Source: Salinicola corii
GTDB taxonomy: Bacteria; Pseudomonadota; Gammaproteobacteria; Pseudomonadales; Halomonadaceae
Reading direction: 5' to 3'
Assembly: GCF_008298015.1 (NCBI RefSeq)
Contig: NZ_VTPX01000011.1
Location: forward strand, 62,001-126,000
Length of the DNA: 64,000 nt
Shown: positions 35,377-45,114 of the stretch, piece after piece
Numbering within the stretch: position 1 is the stretch's first letter
Layout: every line of letters begins with the position of its first letter
Program-made: the position numbers and the translations under genes
Notes under the pieces: generated by a model
What the model was told of the DNA's origin: nothing
What the model saw: only the letters and a program-made list of their open reading frames with translations
The model's database searches: none

Positions 35377-36037
35377 GAACGCCCGCGAGCAGATCGGCGC
35401 GCAGTTGGCCGTCGCCGCCGCCCATGCCTTGAACGAGGACCTGGCCAGCCAGCCACGTGCGCTGCTGGTCGTCTCCGGCGGTTCGACCCCGCTGCCGTTC
35501 TTCCGGCGGCTGGCCGAGCAGCCGGTGGCGTGGTCGCGGGTCGATGTCACCCTCGCCGACGAGCGCTGGGTGCCCGAGGAGCACGCCGACAGCAATGCGC
35601 GCCTGGTCCGGGAAACGCTGCTGACAGGGCCGGCCGCCGCGGCGACCTTTCACTCGCTGACCACCTCCGACCCCACGCCGGAGCAGGGCGCGGCCACGGT
35701 CGCCGCCCGTCTGGCGACGCTGCCTTGGCCGGCCAGTCTGGTCGTGCTCGGCATGGGCAACGACGGTCACACCGCATCGCTGTTTCCGGACAGCGGCGAG
35801 CTCTCGCTGGCGTTGAGCACGGACGACAGCGTCGTGGCCGTGCGGGCGCCCAGCGTCCCCCAGCCTCGCATCACCCTGAGCGCGGCCCGGCTTCACGATG
35901 CCCGCCGTCACGCGCTGCATCTGGTCGGCGACGCCAAGAAAGCGGTGCTGGCCCAGGCGCTCAGCGGGGATGACGTCCGCGAACTGCCGATCCGTGCCTT
36001 CCTGACCTGTCCGCTTACCCTCTACTGGGCGCCCTGA
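35363..36037 (+). CDS. pgl: 6-phosphogluconolactonase
   Basis: 224 residues of the Pgl/NagB-like family: [15 protein letters not shown] near the N-terminus, [19 protein letters not shown], and [15 protein letters not shown], the three conserved blocks of 6-phosphogluconolactonase. It hydrolyses the product of Zwf. The start at 35363 overlaps zwf by 14 bases; an in-frame ATG at 35348 would overlap more. eda follows after 56 bases. Confidence 0.93.
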   Translation: MKTTENAREQIGAQLAVAAAHALNEDLASQPRALLVVSGGSTPLPFFRRLAEQPVAWSRVDVTLADERWVPEEHADSNARLVRETLLTGPAAAATFHSLTTSDPTPEQGAATVAARLATLPWPASLVVLGMGNDGHTASLFPDSGELSLALSTDDSVVAVRAPSVPQPRITLSAARLHDARRHALHLVGDAKKAVLAQALSGDDVRELPIRAFLTCPLTLYWAP

Positions 36038-36093
36038 CGCGCCATCCCCGCCTGCCCCGACGGCCGGGTACCCATCAAAGGAGCCATTCCGAT

Positions 36094-36756
36094 ATGCCAT
36101 CCGAATCACGACTGCCGATTTCCCAGACCGACCGACTCGACGCAATCTGCCGCTCCACGGCGATCATTCCGGTGCTGGTCATCGAACGTCTCGAGCATGC
36201 CGTGCCGCTGGCCAAGGCGCTGGTCGACGGTGGGCTCGACGTGCTCGAGATCACCTTGCGCACCGACTGCGCGGTCGATGCCATCAAGCGCATTCGGGAG
36301 CAGCTTCCCGACGTGACGGTGGGTGCCGGCACGGTGCTGAGCGTCGATCAATATCGAATCTGCGAGGAGCTCGGTGTCGATTTCGTCGTCACGCCTGGCA
36401 CGACGCCAGCGCTGTTCGAGCACGGCACTGCCAGCAGCGTGCCGCTGTTGCCCGGTGTGGCCACGGTTTCCGAGGTCGTCACCGGCTGGGAGTACGGCTA
36501 TCGCCGCTTCAAGTTCTTCCCGGCGGAAGCCAACGGTGGTGCCAAGGCGCTCAAATCCTTTGGCGGTCCGTTGCCCGAGGCGCTGTTCTGTCCCACCGGC
36601 GGGGTGACGGTGGACAATGCCGCCGACTACCTCGCGCTGCCCAACGTGATGTGCATCGGCGGCTCCTGGATGGCGCCGAAATCGCTCATCGACCAGGAGG
36701 ACTGGGCCGGCATCACCCGCCTGACCCAGGAGGCGACGCAGCGCTATCCGCGCTGA
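36094..36756 (+). CDS. eda: 2-keto-3-deoxy-6-phosphogluconate aldolase
   Basis: Splits KDPG into pyruvate and glyceraldehyde-3-phosphate. The 220-residue protein has IPVLVIERLEHAVPLA, the EITLRT block (general-base glutamate) and the Schiff-base lysine in RRFKFFPAEANGG. An AAAGGAG site lies upstream. The same trimeric enzyme also cleaves 4-hydroxy-2-oxoglutarate in some bacteria. It is last in the HexR-linked zwf-pgl-eda operon. Confidence 0.95.
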   Translation: MPSESRLPISQTDRLDAICRSTAIIPVLVIERLEHAVPLAKALVDGGLDVLEITLRTDCAVDAIKRIREQLPDVTVGAGTVLSVDQYRICEELGVDFVVTPGTTPALFEHGTASSVPLLPGVATVSEVVTGWEYGYRRFKFFPAEANGGAKALKSFGGPLPEALFCPTGGVTVDNAADYLALPNVMCIGGSWMAPKSLIDQEDWAGITRLTQEATQRYPR

Positions 36757-36864
36757 GGCACGGGGCGGGTCGGCGCTGATGGCCAGCACCTGGGGCGACT
36801 GTCGTCGGTCCGGGAGCGCCTCGACAGCCAGGCGACCCCACTCGCTCGAATGGCTCACTGCTTT

Positions 36865-36921
36865 CGAGGGATACCCCTTGTCCCCAGGCTGCTCCACACT
36901 GTGGCATCAGGGAATCCCTCG
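36865..36921. promoter_or_regulatory. Inverted repeat upstream of 3-hydroxybutyrate dehydrogenase
   Basis: cgagggat (36865-36872) and atccctcg (36914-36921) form a perfect 8-bp repeat with 41 bases between. It ends about 20 bases before the start codon, so it may be an operator or a leader hairpin. No regulator can be assigned. Confidence 0.4.
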
Positions 36922-36941
36922 TCCAAGACAGGAGCGATGGC

Positions 36942-37703
36942 ATGAGTGAACGTCCTCGAGTGGCGGTAGTCACCGGCACGACCAGCGGTATCGGCCGTGC
37001 GGTAGTGGAAAATCTCGCGGGTCAGGGCATCCGTGTGATGGCAGTCGACGCCAACCCGGCAGGCGAGGCCGTGGCGGAGGCCGTGGGTGCCACCTTCCTC
37101 GAGGCGGATCTCACCGATGGTGAGCAGTGCGCCCGGGTGATCGGGGCGGCGGTGGAACGCCTCGGCAGCGTCGATATTCTGGTCAACAACGCCGGGATTC
37201 AGCATGTCGCCGATATCGAGCAGTTCCCGCCGGACAAGTGGCGCAAGATCATCGACCTGATGTTGACCGCGCCGTTCCTGCTGACCCAGGCCTGCTGGCC
37301 GCATATGCGCGAGAAGGGGTGGGGGCGGATCATCAATATCGCCTCCATTCATGCCAATGTGGCGTCTCCGGGAAAATCGGCCTACGTCAGCGCCAAGCAT
37401 GGGCTCATCGGTCTGACACGAACTGCCGCGCTGGAAGGCGGCGAGCATGGCATAACCGCCAATGCGATCTGCCCGGCCTACGTGCGCACGCCGCTGGTGG
37501 AGCGCCAGATCGCCGATCAGGCGACGCTCAACCGGATGGATGAGTCGGACGTCATCGAGAAGATCATGCTGAGTGGGGCCGCCATCAAGCGCCTCATCGA
37601 GCCCGGGGAAGTCGCCAGCGTCGTGGCCTACCTCGCCTCCGATCAGGCTTCCGCCGTCACCGGTGCGGACTGGGCCATCGACCTGGGGTGGACGGCGCGC
37701 TAA
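36942..37703 (+). CDS. D-3-hydroxybutyrate dehydrogenase
   Basis: 253-residue short-chain dehydrogenase: VVTGTTSGIGRAV (about 9-21), NNAG (about 82), catalytic serine in NIASIHANVASPGKS, then YVSAKHG (Y and K of the active site). The segments CPAYVRTPLVERQI and AAIKRLIEPGEVASVVAYLAS are characteristic of bacterial 3-hydroxybutyrate dehydrogenases. It oxidises 3-hydroxybutyrate to acetoacetate, which the CoA-transferase and thiolase encoded on the opposite strand convert to acetyl-CoA. AGGAG precedes the ATG. Confidence 0.9.
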   Translation: MSERPRVAVVTGTTSGIGRAVVENLAGQGIRVMAVDANPAGEAVAEAVGATFLEADLTDGEQCARVIGAAVERLGSVDILVNNAGIQHVADIEQFPPDKWRKIIDLMLTAPFLLTQACWPHMREKGWGRIINIASIHANVASPGKSAYVSAKHGLIGLTRTAALEGGEHGITANAICPAYVRTPLVERQIADQATLNRMDESDVIEKIMLSGAAIKRLIEPGEVASVVAYLASDQASAVTGADWAIDLGWTAR

Positions 37704-37733
37704 GACGGGGGGCTCGCGAGCGGCAAGACGCCT

Positions 37734-37748
37734 GACAAGCACCTTGTC
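37734..37748. terminator. Hairpin between convergent 3-hydroxybutyrate dehydrogenase and thiolase genes
   Basis: gacaag-cac-cttgtc is a perfect 6-bp stem with a 3-base loop, extended by an outer gcaag/cttgc pair. It occupies the middle of the 62-base gap between two convergent stop codons and could act for both directions. There is no long U-tract. Confidence 0.5.
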
Positions 37749-37765
37749 GCTTGCTGAGAGGGCAT

Positions 37766-38965
37766 TCAGTCTCGTTCGATGGCCGTGGCTACCCCCTGTC
37801 CGCCGCCGATGCAGAGCGTCGCCAGGCCGCGCCGGGCATCGCGGCGTTGCATCTCGTGCAGTAGCGTCACCAGAATTCGGGCACCGGAAGCGCCGATGGG
37901 ATGGCCCAGCGCGATGGCGCCGCCATTGACGTTGACCTTGTCATTGCTCCACCCCAGATCCCTGGCCACGGCCAGCGTCTGGGCGGCGAAGGCCTCGTTG
38001 GCCTCGATCAGATCCAGATCGTCGATCGTCCAGCCGGCTCGACGCAGGCAGCGCCGGGTGGCGGGCACCGGGCCGATACCCATGGTCGCCGGGTCGACGG
38101 CGGCGTTGGCGTAGGCGCGAATGATGGCGAGGACCGGAAGCCCGAGTTTCGCGGCCCGTTCGGCGCTCATGACTAGCAGGGCGGCGGCGCCATCGTTGAG
38201 CGACGATGCGTTGCCGGCGGTGACGCTGCCGGTCTTGGAGAAGGCCGGCTTGAGCTTGCCCAGCGACTCGGCGGTGACGCCAGCGCGCGGCTGTTCGTCA
38301 CGTTCGATGACGATGGAATCGCCGCGTCTCTGAGGCACGCTCACTGGGGTGATCTCGGCATCGAAACGGCCGGCTTCCCGCGCTGCCGAGGCACGCCGCT
38401 GGGACTCCGCGGCGTAGGCGTCCTGATCCTGGCGGGAGATGTTCCACCGCTCGGCCACGTTCTCCGCGGTAATACCCATGTGGTAGTCGTTGAAGGCGTC
38501 CCATAGGCCGTCATGAATCATGCTGTCGAGCAGCTCGGCGTGGCCCATGCGCAGTCCGGTACGGGCCTTGGGCAGCACGTAGGGCGCCAGGCTCATGCTC
38601 TCCATGCCGCCGGCCACGATGGTCTCGGCATCGCCGCAGCGGATCGCCTGGACGGCCAGGTGCACGGCCTTGAGGCCGGAGCCGCAGACCTTGTCGACCG
38701 TCATCGCCGGCACGTTGTCCGGCAGACCGGCTTCGATGGAAGCCTGGCGCGCGGTATTCTGGCCCAGTCCGGCACGCAGTACGTTGCCCATGATCACCTC
38801 GTCGACGCCAGCGGGGTCGATGCCCTCGAGGACGCGACGAATGACGGTCGCTCCCAGGGTCACCGCGGGGACACTGGCAAGCCCCCCCTGGAACGTGCCG
38901 ATTGGTGTGCGCGTGGCCGCGATGATGACCACATCGCGCATCGCTGCTGTCGTTTGGTCAGACAT
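37766..38965 (-). CDS. Acetyl-CoA C-acetyltransferase (thiolase)
   Basis: 399-residue thiolase: nucleophilic cysteine in [31 protein letters not shown] with the catalytic histidine, and the C-terminal CIGGGQG cysteine. Length and motifs fit biosynthetic/degradative acetoacetyl-CoA thiolases. It is last of a scoA-scoB-thiolase operon in which acetoacetate is activated to acetoacetyl-CoA and split into two acetyl-CoA. Its start overlaps scoB by eight bases. Confidence 0.92.
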   Translation of the reverse strand: MSDQTTAAMRDVVIIAATRTPIGTFQGGLASVPAVTLGATVIRRVLEGIDPAGVDEVIMGNVLRAGLGQNTARQASIEAGLPDNVPAMTVDKVCGSGLKAVHLAVQAIRCGDAETIVAGGMESMSLAPYVLPKARTGLRMGHAELLDSMIHDGLWDAFNDYHMGITAENVAERWNISRQDQDAYAAESQRRASAAREAGRFDAEITPVSVPQRRGDSIVIERDEQPRAGVTAESLGKLKPAFSKTGSVTAGNASSLNDGAAALLVMSAERAAKLGLPVLAIIRAYANAAVDPATMGIGPVPATRRCLRRAGWTIDDLDLIEANEAFAAQTLAVARDLGWSNDKVNVNGGAIALGHPIGASGARILVTLLHEMQRRDARRGLATLCIGGGQGVATAIERD

Positions 38966-39605
38966 GAGCCGTCTCCCGCTGGTCGATCAGTTCGCACCCG
39001 GTGGCTTCGCGAATCTCCTCGATCGTGACATCGGGCGCCAGTTCGACCAGCGCCAGCCCCACGTCGGTGACGTCCATCACGCCGAGATCGGTGATGATGC
39101 GATCGACCACCCTGACACCGGTCAATGGCAGGTTGCACGCTTTCAGGATCTTGTGCTCGCCCTTGGCGGTGTGGCTCATCAGTACCACCACGCGCTGCAC
39201 GCCGGCGACCAGGTCCATGGCGCCACCCATGCCCTTGACCATCTTGCCGGGGATCATCCAGTTGGCGAGGTCTCCCTGTTCGGAGACCTGCATGGCGCCC
39301 AGAATAGCCAGGTTGATCTTGCCGCCACGGATCATCGCGAACGACTCCGCGTTGTCGAAGTAGCTCGAGCCGGGCAGGGCGGTGACGGTCTGCTTGCCGG
39401 CGTTGATCAGGTCGGGGTCGACGGTTTCCTCGGTGGGGAAGGGGCCGATGCCGAGCAGCCCGTTCTCCGACTGCAGCCACACTTCCATGCCGTTGGGAAT
39501 GTAGTTCGCTACCAGCGTGGGCTGGCCAATTCCCAGGTTGACGTAGAAGCCGTCCCGCAGCTCGCCGGCGGCGCGTTGCGCCATCTGTTCCTTGTTCCAG
39601 GGCAT
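38958..39605 (-). CDS. scoB: 3-oxoacid CoA-transferase subunit B
   Basis: 215 residues: [20 protein letters not shown], then [12 protein letters not shown], whose glutamate forms the thioester with CoA in this family. The segments [20 protein letters not shown] and [11 protein letters not shown]-like [14 protein letters not shown] are typical of succinyl-CoA:3-ketoacid CoA-transferase. The ATG at 39605 stands one base from the subunit A stop, so the two chains are made together. Confidence 0.92.
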   Translation of the reverse strand: MPWNKEQMAQRAAGELRDGFYVNLGIGQPTLVANYIPNGMEVWLQSENGLLGIGPFPTEETVDPDLINAGKQTVTALPGSSYFDNAESFAMIRGGKINLAILGAMQVSEQGDLANWMIPGKMVKGMGGAMDLVAGVQRVVVLMSHTAKGEHKILKACNLPLTGVRVVDRIITDLGVMDVTDVGLALVELAPDVTIEEIREATGCELIDQRETAHV

Positions 39606-39606
39606 C

Positions 39607-40353
39607 TCAGTTTCCCTCCCTGAGCGTGCGTTTCTCGATGCGTTTTTCCGGTGTCGGGTGATGCACGATGCGGTGCACGAAAATGCCCGGCAGGTGGACG
39701 TCGTCAGGGTCGATGGCGCCGGTCTCGACGATCTCCTCGACCTCGGCGACACAGATCCTGCCGGCCATGGCGGCCAGCGGATTGAAGTTGCGCGCTGTCT
39801 TGTTGAAGCGCAGATTGCCCGCCTTGTCGGCAACCTGAGCCTTGACCAGCGCCACATCGACCGGCAGGCCGCGCTCCATGACGTAATGCTCGCCGTCGAA
39901 TTCGCGAACTTCCTTGCCTTCGGCGATCTTGGTGCCGTAGCCGGTCTTGGTGAAGAAGGCAGCGATGCCGGCGCCGCCCGCGCGCAGGCGCTCGGCCAGG
40001 GTACCCTGGGGGCAGAACTCCAGCTCGAGCTCGCCGGAGAGATACTGGCGCTCGAACTCCTTGTTCTCGCCCACGTAGGAGGAGAGCATCTTGCGGATCT
40101 GGCGCGACTCCAGCAGCAAGCCAAGGCCGAAACCGTCCACGCCAGCGTTGTTGCTGGCCACCGTCAGGTCTTTCTTGCCGGTGTCGCGCAGGGCAACGAT
40201 CAGCGATTCGGGGATGCCGCACAGGCCGAAACCGCCGACGGCTATCGTCATGCCATCCTCGATCAGGCCGTCGAGCGCGGTCTGCGCGCTCTCGAAGCAT
40301 TTGCCGCCGCGCATCCCGGCGGGGGTCTTCTCAGTACTGGCGTGCTGGGTCAT
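39607..40353 (-). CDS. scoA: 3-oxoacid CoA-transferase subunit A
   Basis: 248 residues with [15 protein letters not shown] (the glycine-rich CoA-transferase family I signature), [16 protein letters not shown] and [21 protein letters not shown]-terminal extension of about 15 residues relative to many homologues. It is the first gene of the ketone-body operon and diverges from a LysR-type regulator, which probably controls it. Confidence 0.92.
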   Translation of the reverse strand: MTQHASTEKTPAGMRGGKCFESAQTALDGLIEDGMTIAVGGFGLCGIPESLIVALRDTGKKDLTVASNNAGVDGFGLGLLLESRQIRKMLSSYVGENKEFERQYLSGELELEFCPQGTLAERLRAGGAGIAAFFTKTGYGTKIAEGKEVREFDGEHYVMERGLPVDVALVKAQVADKAGNLRFNKTARNFNPLAAMAGRICVAEVEEIVETGAIDPDDVHLPGIFVHRIVHHPTPEKRIEKRTLREGN

Positions 40354-40463
40354 GGCGAGCCTCTGTTGTTGTGTCCTGGATAGACTATGACCGCTCGTCG
40401 CGCTGTTATTAAATTTATTTTCGCCGATAATTGTCGAGTTTTTCTCATCAATGAGGCGTTTTG

Positions 40464-41360
40464 ATGACCATCAAGCAGCTCCGTGCCTTTCTTGCCGTGG
40501 CGCAGACACTGAGTTTCGTCCAGGCCTGCGAGCGGTTGCACGTGACCCAGTCGGCGCTGAGTCTGGCGGTGAAATCGTTGGAGTCGCAGCTCGGTGGCGC
40601 GTTGTTCTCGCGCACCACGCGCCAGGTGCGACTCACTCCCGAAGGCGAGGCGCTGCTGCCGTTGGCGCGGCGGTTGCTGGCCGAGTGGGACGACGCCGAG
40701 GACGCCATGAGGCGGCGTTTCCATCTGCAGCAGGGGCATCTGGCGATCGCCGCCATGCCATCGTTTGCCTCCAATTGCCTGCCGCCACTGATCGCGGCCT
40801 TTCGTCGGCGCTATCCGCGCATCAGCGTCACCATCCATGACGTGATCAACGAACAGGTGGTGGAGATGGTGCTGGCCCAGCGCGTGGAGTTCGGAATCGC
40901 CTTCGAGCCGCCGCGGCAGCCGGCGCTGACATTCACCCCGATCCACCGTGATCGCTTCGTGGCGGCGGTGCCGCCGATGTCGGCGCTCGCCGCGCAGGCG
41001 TCGACGACCTGGTCGGCGCTGCTGGCATATCCTTTCATTACCCTGCAGCGGCCATCGCAGGTGCGGGTGATGCTGGAGCGGCAACTGTCGCGACACGGCA
41101 TGACGCTGCCGGTGGAGTTGGAGAGCCATCAGTTGGCCACGGTGGGCCAACTGGTCGGCAAGGGATTGGGCGTGAGCGCGGTGCCGGCGCTGTGTCGCGT
41201 CCAGATGGAGGCGCTGGGAGTCCGCTGTCTGGCGCTATCCGACCCGGTGATCGAGCGGCCAGTCGGCGTCGTGACCCGCGCCGACCAGCAGCTTTCCTCC
41301 ACCGCGAGCGCCTTTCACGCCCTGGTGGAGGGGTCAGGTCGGGAGATCGTCGAGGTCTGA
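40464..41360 (+). CDS. LysR-type regulator, probably of the ketone-body operon
   Basis: 298 residues: N-terminal winged helix (about 1-60, [23 protein letters not shown]) and a periplasmic-binding-like effector domain (about 90-290). The ATG at 40464 has GAGG seven bases upstream; a TTG three bases earlier is in frame. It is divergent from scoA; the 110 bases between contain the AT-rich near-palindrome ttattaaatttatt, a plausible T-N11-A type site. Its 3' end overlaps the convergent kinase gene by 27 bases. Confidence 0.85.
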   Translation: MTIKQLRAFLAVAQTLSFVQACERLHVTQSALSLAVKSLESQLGGALFSRTTRQVRLTPEGEALLPLARRLLAEWDDAEDAMRRRFHLQQGHLAIAAMPSFASNCLPPLIAAFRRRYPRISVTIHDVINEQVVEMVLAQRVEFGIAFEPPRQPALTFTPIHRDRFVAAVPPMSALAAQASTTWSALLAYPFITLQRPSQVRVMLERQLSRHGMTLPVELESHQLATVGQLVGKGLGVSAVPALCRVQMEALGVRCLALSDPVIERPVGVVTRADQQLSSTASAFHALVEGSGREIVEV

Positions 41361-42302
41361 GGTGCCCGGCAGCGAGACGAATGCGCCGGGTCGCGTCGCC
41401 GCGAAGGCACCGCAGCGACAGGCGAAGGTCAGCGCCTCACTCAGCTTGGCATCGTCGGCCAGCCACTCGCCCAGCGCCTCGCAGGCCACGTCGGCTCGGG
41501 ACAGGGACGCCAGCAGGCCGCCGATGAAGGCGTCGCCAGCGGCGGTGGTATCTACCGCCTGGACGCTCGGAGGTACCGCCTGAAGCTGACGGTCCGCCAG
41601 ATGTGCGGTCACCGGCCCCGGGCCGTCGGTGATCACGATCAATCGGGCGCCCTTGGCCAGTCGGGCACTGATCCACTCCTCGGCACTGCGATCGCCGCGA
41701 AGCGTATCCAGCTCTTCGGTGGAGAGCTTGATGAGATGGGCCCGTTCGAGCAACTGCTCGACCAAGGCGATATCGATGTTGCCCTGGGGCCACAGCATCG
41801 CGCGAAGATTGACATCGACGCTGATCAGGCAGCCGCCGCGGCGGGCGATACTGGCAAGGTCGAGGGTGGTGCGGGCGATGGCCGCGTCGGTCAAGCTGTT
41901 GCTGCACAGGTGGACCAGGGCCGGCTCGGTGAAGATGCCGGGCGGGAGGTGCTCTCGGCGATAGAGCAGGTCCGCGGCGGGTGGGCGATAGAAGTCGAAC
42001 TTGCGCTCTCCCAGTCGGTCACGGGAGACGAATGCCAGGGCAGTGCGGGCTTCGCGGGTCCGAACCACGTGTTGGGTGTCGACACCGTAGCGGTTCAGTT
42101 CGTCGACCAGGAAGTCGCCGAAGCGATCGTCACCGATCATGCCGAGGAAAAAACTGGGGATACCCTGGCGAGCACAGGCCACGACGGCGTTGGCCGGCGC
42201 GCCGCCGGCATAGGGTGTGAAGGTCTCGGGGCCGCTGTCGTCGCCCAGGCGGCTGGACAGCATGTCGACGAGGGCTTCGCCGAAGGCGATGATGGGGGTC
42301 AT
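41334..42302 (-). CDS. PfkB-family sugar kinase (fructokinase-like)
   Basis: 322 residues of the ribokinase fold: GEALVDM at the start, AGGAPANAVVACARQG (first PfkB signature region), and the C-terminal DTTAAGDAFIGGL with the catalytic aspartate. Best fit is fructokinase; 2-keto-3-deoxygluconate kinase is an alternative given the Entner-Doudoroff setting and the AAGD variant. It lies 66 bases after the aldo/keto reductase gene on the same strand, so it probably belongs to the edd operon. Confidence 0.82.
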   Translation of the reverse strand: MTPIIAFGEALVDMLSSRLGDDSGPETFTPYAGGAPANAVVACARQGIPSFFLGMIGDDRFGDFLVDELNRYGVDTQHVVRTREARTALAFVSRDRLGERKFDFYRPPAADLLYRREHLPPGIFTEPALVHLCSNSLTDAAIARTTLDLASIARRGGCLISVDVNLRAMLWPQGNIDIALVEQLLERAHLIKLSTEELDTLRGDRSAEEWISARLAKGARLIVITDGPGPVTAHLADRQLQAVPPSVQAVDTTAAGDAFIGGLLASLSRADVACEALGEWLADDAKLSEALTFACRCGAFAATRPGAFVSLPGTSDLDDLPT

Positions 42303-42368
42303 GGGTTACCGACTCTCTTGTCGAACAGGAATCGAGGATGCGGTGCTGTCGCGCCACATCGAACGTCA

Positions 42369-43244
42369 TCACGGCACTCGGTGACTGCGTGCTTCCTCGA
42401 GCAGCGCGAACCACGTCGGGCGATCGAGTTCGAGATTACTGCTCAGCAGCAAATTGTCGATACGCCTTTCATTCAACGTTCCGGTCACCGGTACCGGTTT
42501 GCCGGGTAGCCGCCGCAGCCAGGCCAACGCCAATCCCGCCGTGGTCGAATTGAGCTGTTCCGCGAGGCGCGAGAGCGCGGTGCCGAGAACATCCTCGAAT
42601 ACCGAGCCGCCACCTAACGGCGACCAGGCCATCGGCGCCAGACCGTCGGCCAGGATGGCGTCGTAGAAGCCGTCGAACAGGGCGTCCGGATGCGCCAGCG
42701 AGAGCTCGAGCTGGTGGACGCCGAGCCGGTTGCCCATGGCAGCCTGCAGTCGACGCCACTGTTCCGGCAGGAAGTTGGAAACACCCACCGCGCCGACCTT
42801 GCCGGCCGCGATGGCATCGTCCAGGGCTCGGGCCGTCGCCTCGGTATCCATCAATGGATCCGGGCGGTGGAGCAGGAAATGGTCGAGCCGGTCGACGCCG
42901 AGGCGCGAGAGTGAGTCGTCGATGACCTGGGTGAGATGGCGTTCGGAGGTATCGTAATGCTTGACCCCGAAGGGCGAGGTGTCGCGATGCGGCAGGATGA
43001 TATTGCCCTTGGTCACCACCCTCACCCTGGACTTGAGCGACGGTCGGCGGGCGAGCGCCTCGCCGAAGCGCTGCTCGCCCAAGTGATTGCCGTAGCTGTC
43101 GGCATGATCGAACCAGTGCAGACCCTGGTCCACCCGGGCTTCCAGCCAGTCGGCGAATTTTTCGACGTCGTCGAATTCGGGCCGTTCTTGGAGACGCATC
43201 ATGCCCAGAATGAAGGGCGAGTCGAAAACCAGATCGTCGCTCAC
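42369..43244 (-). CDS. Aldo/keto reductase
   Basis: 291 residues, (beta/alpha)8 NADPH oxidoreductase with the tetrad D and Y in WFDHADSYGNH, K in VVTKGNI and H in HFLLHRPDP. It resembles the YdhF-type subgroup. Start is GTG at 43244: it shares four bases (GTGA) with the stop of the mutarotase gene and has GGAGG upstream. Its place in the edd-glk operon suggests a sugar or sugar-aldehyde substrate, but this is inference. Confidence 0.84.
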   Translation of the reverse strand: MSDDLVFDSPFILGMMRLQERPEFDDVEKFADWLEARVDQGLHWFDHADSYGNHLGEQRFGEALARRPSLKSRVRVVTKGNIILPHRDTSPFGVKHYDTSERHLTQVIDDSLSRLGVDRLDHFLLHRPDPLMDTEATARALDDAIAAGKVGAVGVSNFLPEQWRRLQAAMGNRLGVHQLELSLAHPDALFDGFYDAILADGLAPMAWSPLGGGSVFEDVLGTALSRLAEQLNSTTAGLALAWLRRLPGKPVPVTGTLNERRIDNLLLSSNLELDRPTWFALLEEARSHRVP

Positions 43245-44158
43245 GCCGATGTCGCCTCCCGCCCGATCGTGGTGGAGAGCAGGTGTTGACCGTCCGGTAC
43301 CAGCCAGACCGGGTCGACCCGCGTACAGGCGGTCTCGACGCACAGAAAGCGCATCCCCGCAGTGGCTGGGGTATCGCTGGGTAGATCGTCGCCGGGATGC
43401 CAGACCACGGTGGAATCGCTGCCCTGTTTGGAGATCGCGAGCCGGCGCTGCCCATCATCGAGGATCACCGGGCGATTCGACTGGTAGATGCGGTCGAGCG
43501 AACCGCGAATACCGAGCTCGCCCTGCTGATGGTGCTCGGCGAAGTGCTCGAGCTTGTCCAGATAGCGTGCGCCGGCCAACCCCTCGACACGACACTGGTG
43601 GGTATCGGCGACGGCGAAGTACGTATGCAACGCACCCGTCAGCTTGACCGGGGTAGTGCCGGTATGGCGCGTCATCAGTTCGACGCTCAGGCGCTGGCCG
43701 TTGGCATGAACCACAGCATTGGGAACGAGTTGGTCGTGCAGCCGCTGTTCCGGGGAGAGGTGGATCTCGACGCCGCTACCGGAGACGCTGTCGTCGACGG
43801 CCTCGACGCGCCACGCCGCCGTGCGGGCAGGGCCATGCATAGGACCCTTGCCATCGGGCGATTCATCGGCGAACCACGGCCAGCACAACGGAATCCCGCC
43901 GCGAATGGCGCCCGGCATCGGCTGCGGCGTCGGCGTGACCCACAGCCAGCCATCCTCCGTGCCGGTCGCCGGTCGGGCGCCTGCGGCTCGCCCGGCTTCG
44001 GGGGCGAAAGGTAAAAAGTGGAGAACCTGGGCGCCTTGCAGCGAGATCGCCAGTTCGCCCCAGTCGGCATTGATCAGCAGTAGGCGCCGGCCTTGCCAGT
44101 CGGCTTCCCGCTGACCGTCGGTCGCGTCGACCAACTGCCGCAGCGTATCGGGAATCAT
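43241..44158 (-). CDS. D-hexose-6-phosphate mutarotase (YeaD-like aldose 1-epimerase)
   Basis: 305 residues of the galactose-mutarotase-like fold, YeaD branch: GGIPLCWPWFADE, a HG-R phosphate-binding region (PMHGPARTAAW), ALHTYFAV with the catalytic histidine, and VETACTRVDP with the catalytic glutamate. It interconverts anomers of glucose-6-phosphate between glucokinase and Zwf. It overlaps glk by four bases at its start and the reductase gene by four at its end. Confidence 0.88.
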   Translation of the reverse strand: MIPDTLRQLVDATDGQREADWQGRRLLLINADWGELAISLQGAQVLHFLPFAPEAGRAAGARPATGTEDGWLWVTPTPQPMPGAIRGGIPLCWPWFADESPDGKGPMHGPARTAAWRVEAVDDSVSGSGVEIHLSPEQRLHDQLVPNAVVHANGQRLSVELMTRHTGTTPVKLTGALHTYFAVADTHQCRVEGLAGARYLDKLEHFAEHHQQGELGIRGSLDRIYQSNRPVILDDGQRRLAISKQGSDSTVVWHPGDDLPSDTPATAGMRFLCVETACTRVDPVWLVPDGQHLLSTTIGREATSA

Positions 44159-45114
44159 GTCACCTCCTCGTTGTGCAGGGCTTCCGCCGCCCCCAGCAGT
44201 CCGGTCCAGGGCGCCGTCACTACCCAGGTGGGAATGCCGGCATTGTAGGCGCTCAGGCGGCCCTTGTCGGCAAAGGCGCGCCGGAAGTCGCTGCGCGGGA
44301 GCCATTCGATCAGGCGCGGCGTGATGCCGCCACAGAGATAGACACCGCCCAGGGCGCCGAGGGTGAGTGCGGCATCGCCGGCACAGGCGCCGAGAATCTT
44401 GATGAAGCGCAGCAGCGTCTCGCGGGCGACGCGATCGCCGGCCCGCGCCGCGCCGGTCACTTCCGCCGGGGTGTTGTAGTGGGCAGTGACGTTGAGCAGG
44501 GCGGCGTGGCCGAGATAGAGGTCGAGCAGGCCCTGGCCACACAGCAGGCGCTCGACCGAGACGCGTCCATAACGGGCACTAAAATAATCGAGCAACTGTC
44601 GCTCCCGCTGGTCGGTCGGGGCGAAAGTAGCATGGCCACCTTCCGTGGTTAGCGGGATCCAGTGGCGTTGGCTGGGGATCAGCCCGGCCACGCCAAGCCC
44701 GGTCCCAGGGCCGATGATCAGGCGGGGACGGCGGGCCTCGGCCTCGCCTTCACCGACCTTGACCAGATCCTTCTCTTCGATATGGGGAATACCCAGCGCC
44801 TGGGCGGTGAAATCGTTGATGACCTTGAAGTTCGACAACCCCAGTTCGTGGGCGACTGCCTTCTTGGAGAAGGCCCAGTCGTTGTTGGTCATTTTGACCC
44901 AGTCTTCGTGAACCGGGCAGGCGAAGGCCAGGCAAGCCTCGCGGGGCGCTTCGGCACCGACCTGTTTGAGATAGGCTTGAATGGCTTCGACCAGACCGGC
45001 GTAGCGCGCGCAAGGCAGCGTCTCGATCGATTGAAGCTCGACGCTGCCGGGCATGACCAGTGCAAAGCGTGCGTTGGTTCCGCCAATGTCGCCGATCAGG
45101 GCGGGAGTCGTCAT
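44155..45114 (-). CDS. glk: Glucokinase
   Basis: 319-residue bacterial glucokinase: ATP phosphate loop [19 protein letters not shown] and [12 protein letters not shown] with catalytic aspartate, [13 protein letters not shown], and [11 protein letters not shown] with the glucose-contacting E-G-G-H. It phosphorylates internal glucose. The ATG at 45114 overlaps the edd stop (ATGA), the usual edd-glk pairing of gammaproteobacteria. Confidence 0.93.
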   Translation of the reverse strand: MTTPALIGDIGGTNARFALVMPGSVELQSIETLPCARYAGLVEAIQAYLKQVGAEAPREACLAFACPVHEDWVKMTNNDWAFSKKAVAHELGLSNFKVINDFTAQALGIPHIEEKDLVKVGEGEAEARRPRLIIGPGTGLGVAGLIPSQRHWIPLTTEGGHATFAPTDQRERQLLDYFSARYGRVSVERLLCGQGLLDLYLGHAALLNVTAHYNTPAEVTGAARAGDRVARETLLRFIKILGACAGDAALTLGALGGVYLCGGITPRLIEWLPRSDFRRAFADKGRLSAYNAGIPTWVVTAPWTGLLGAAEALHNEEVT

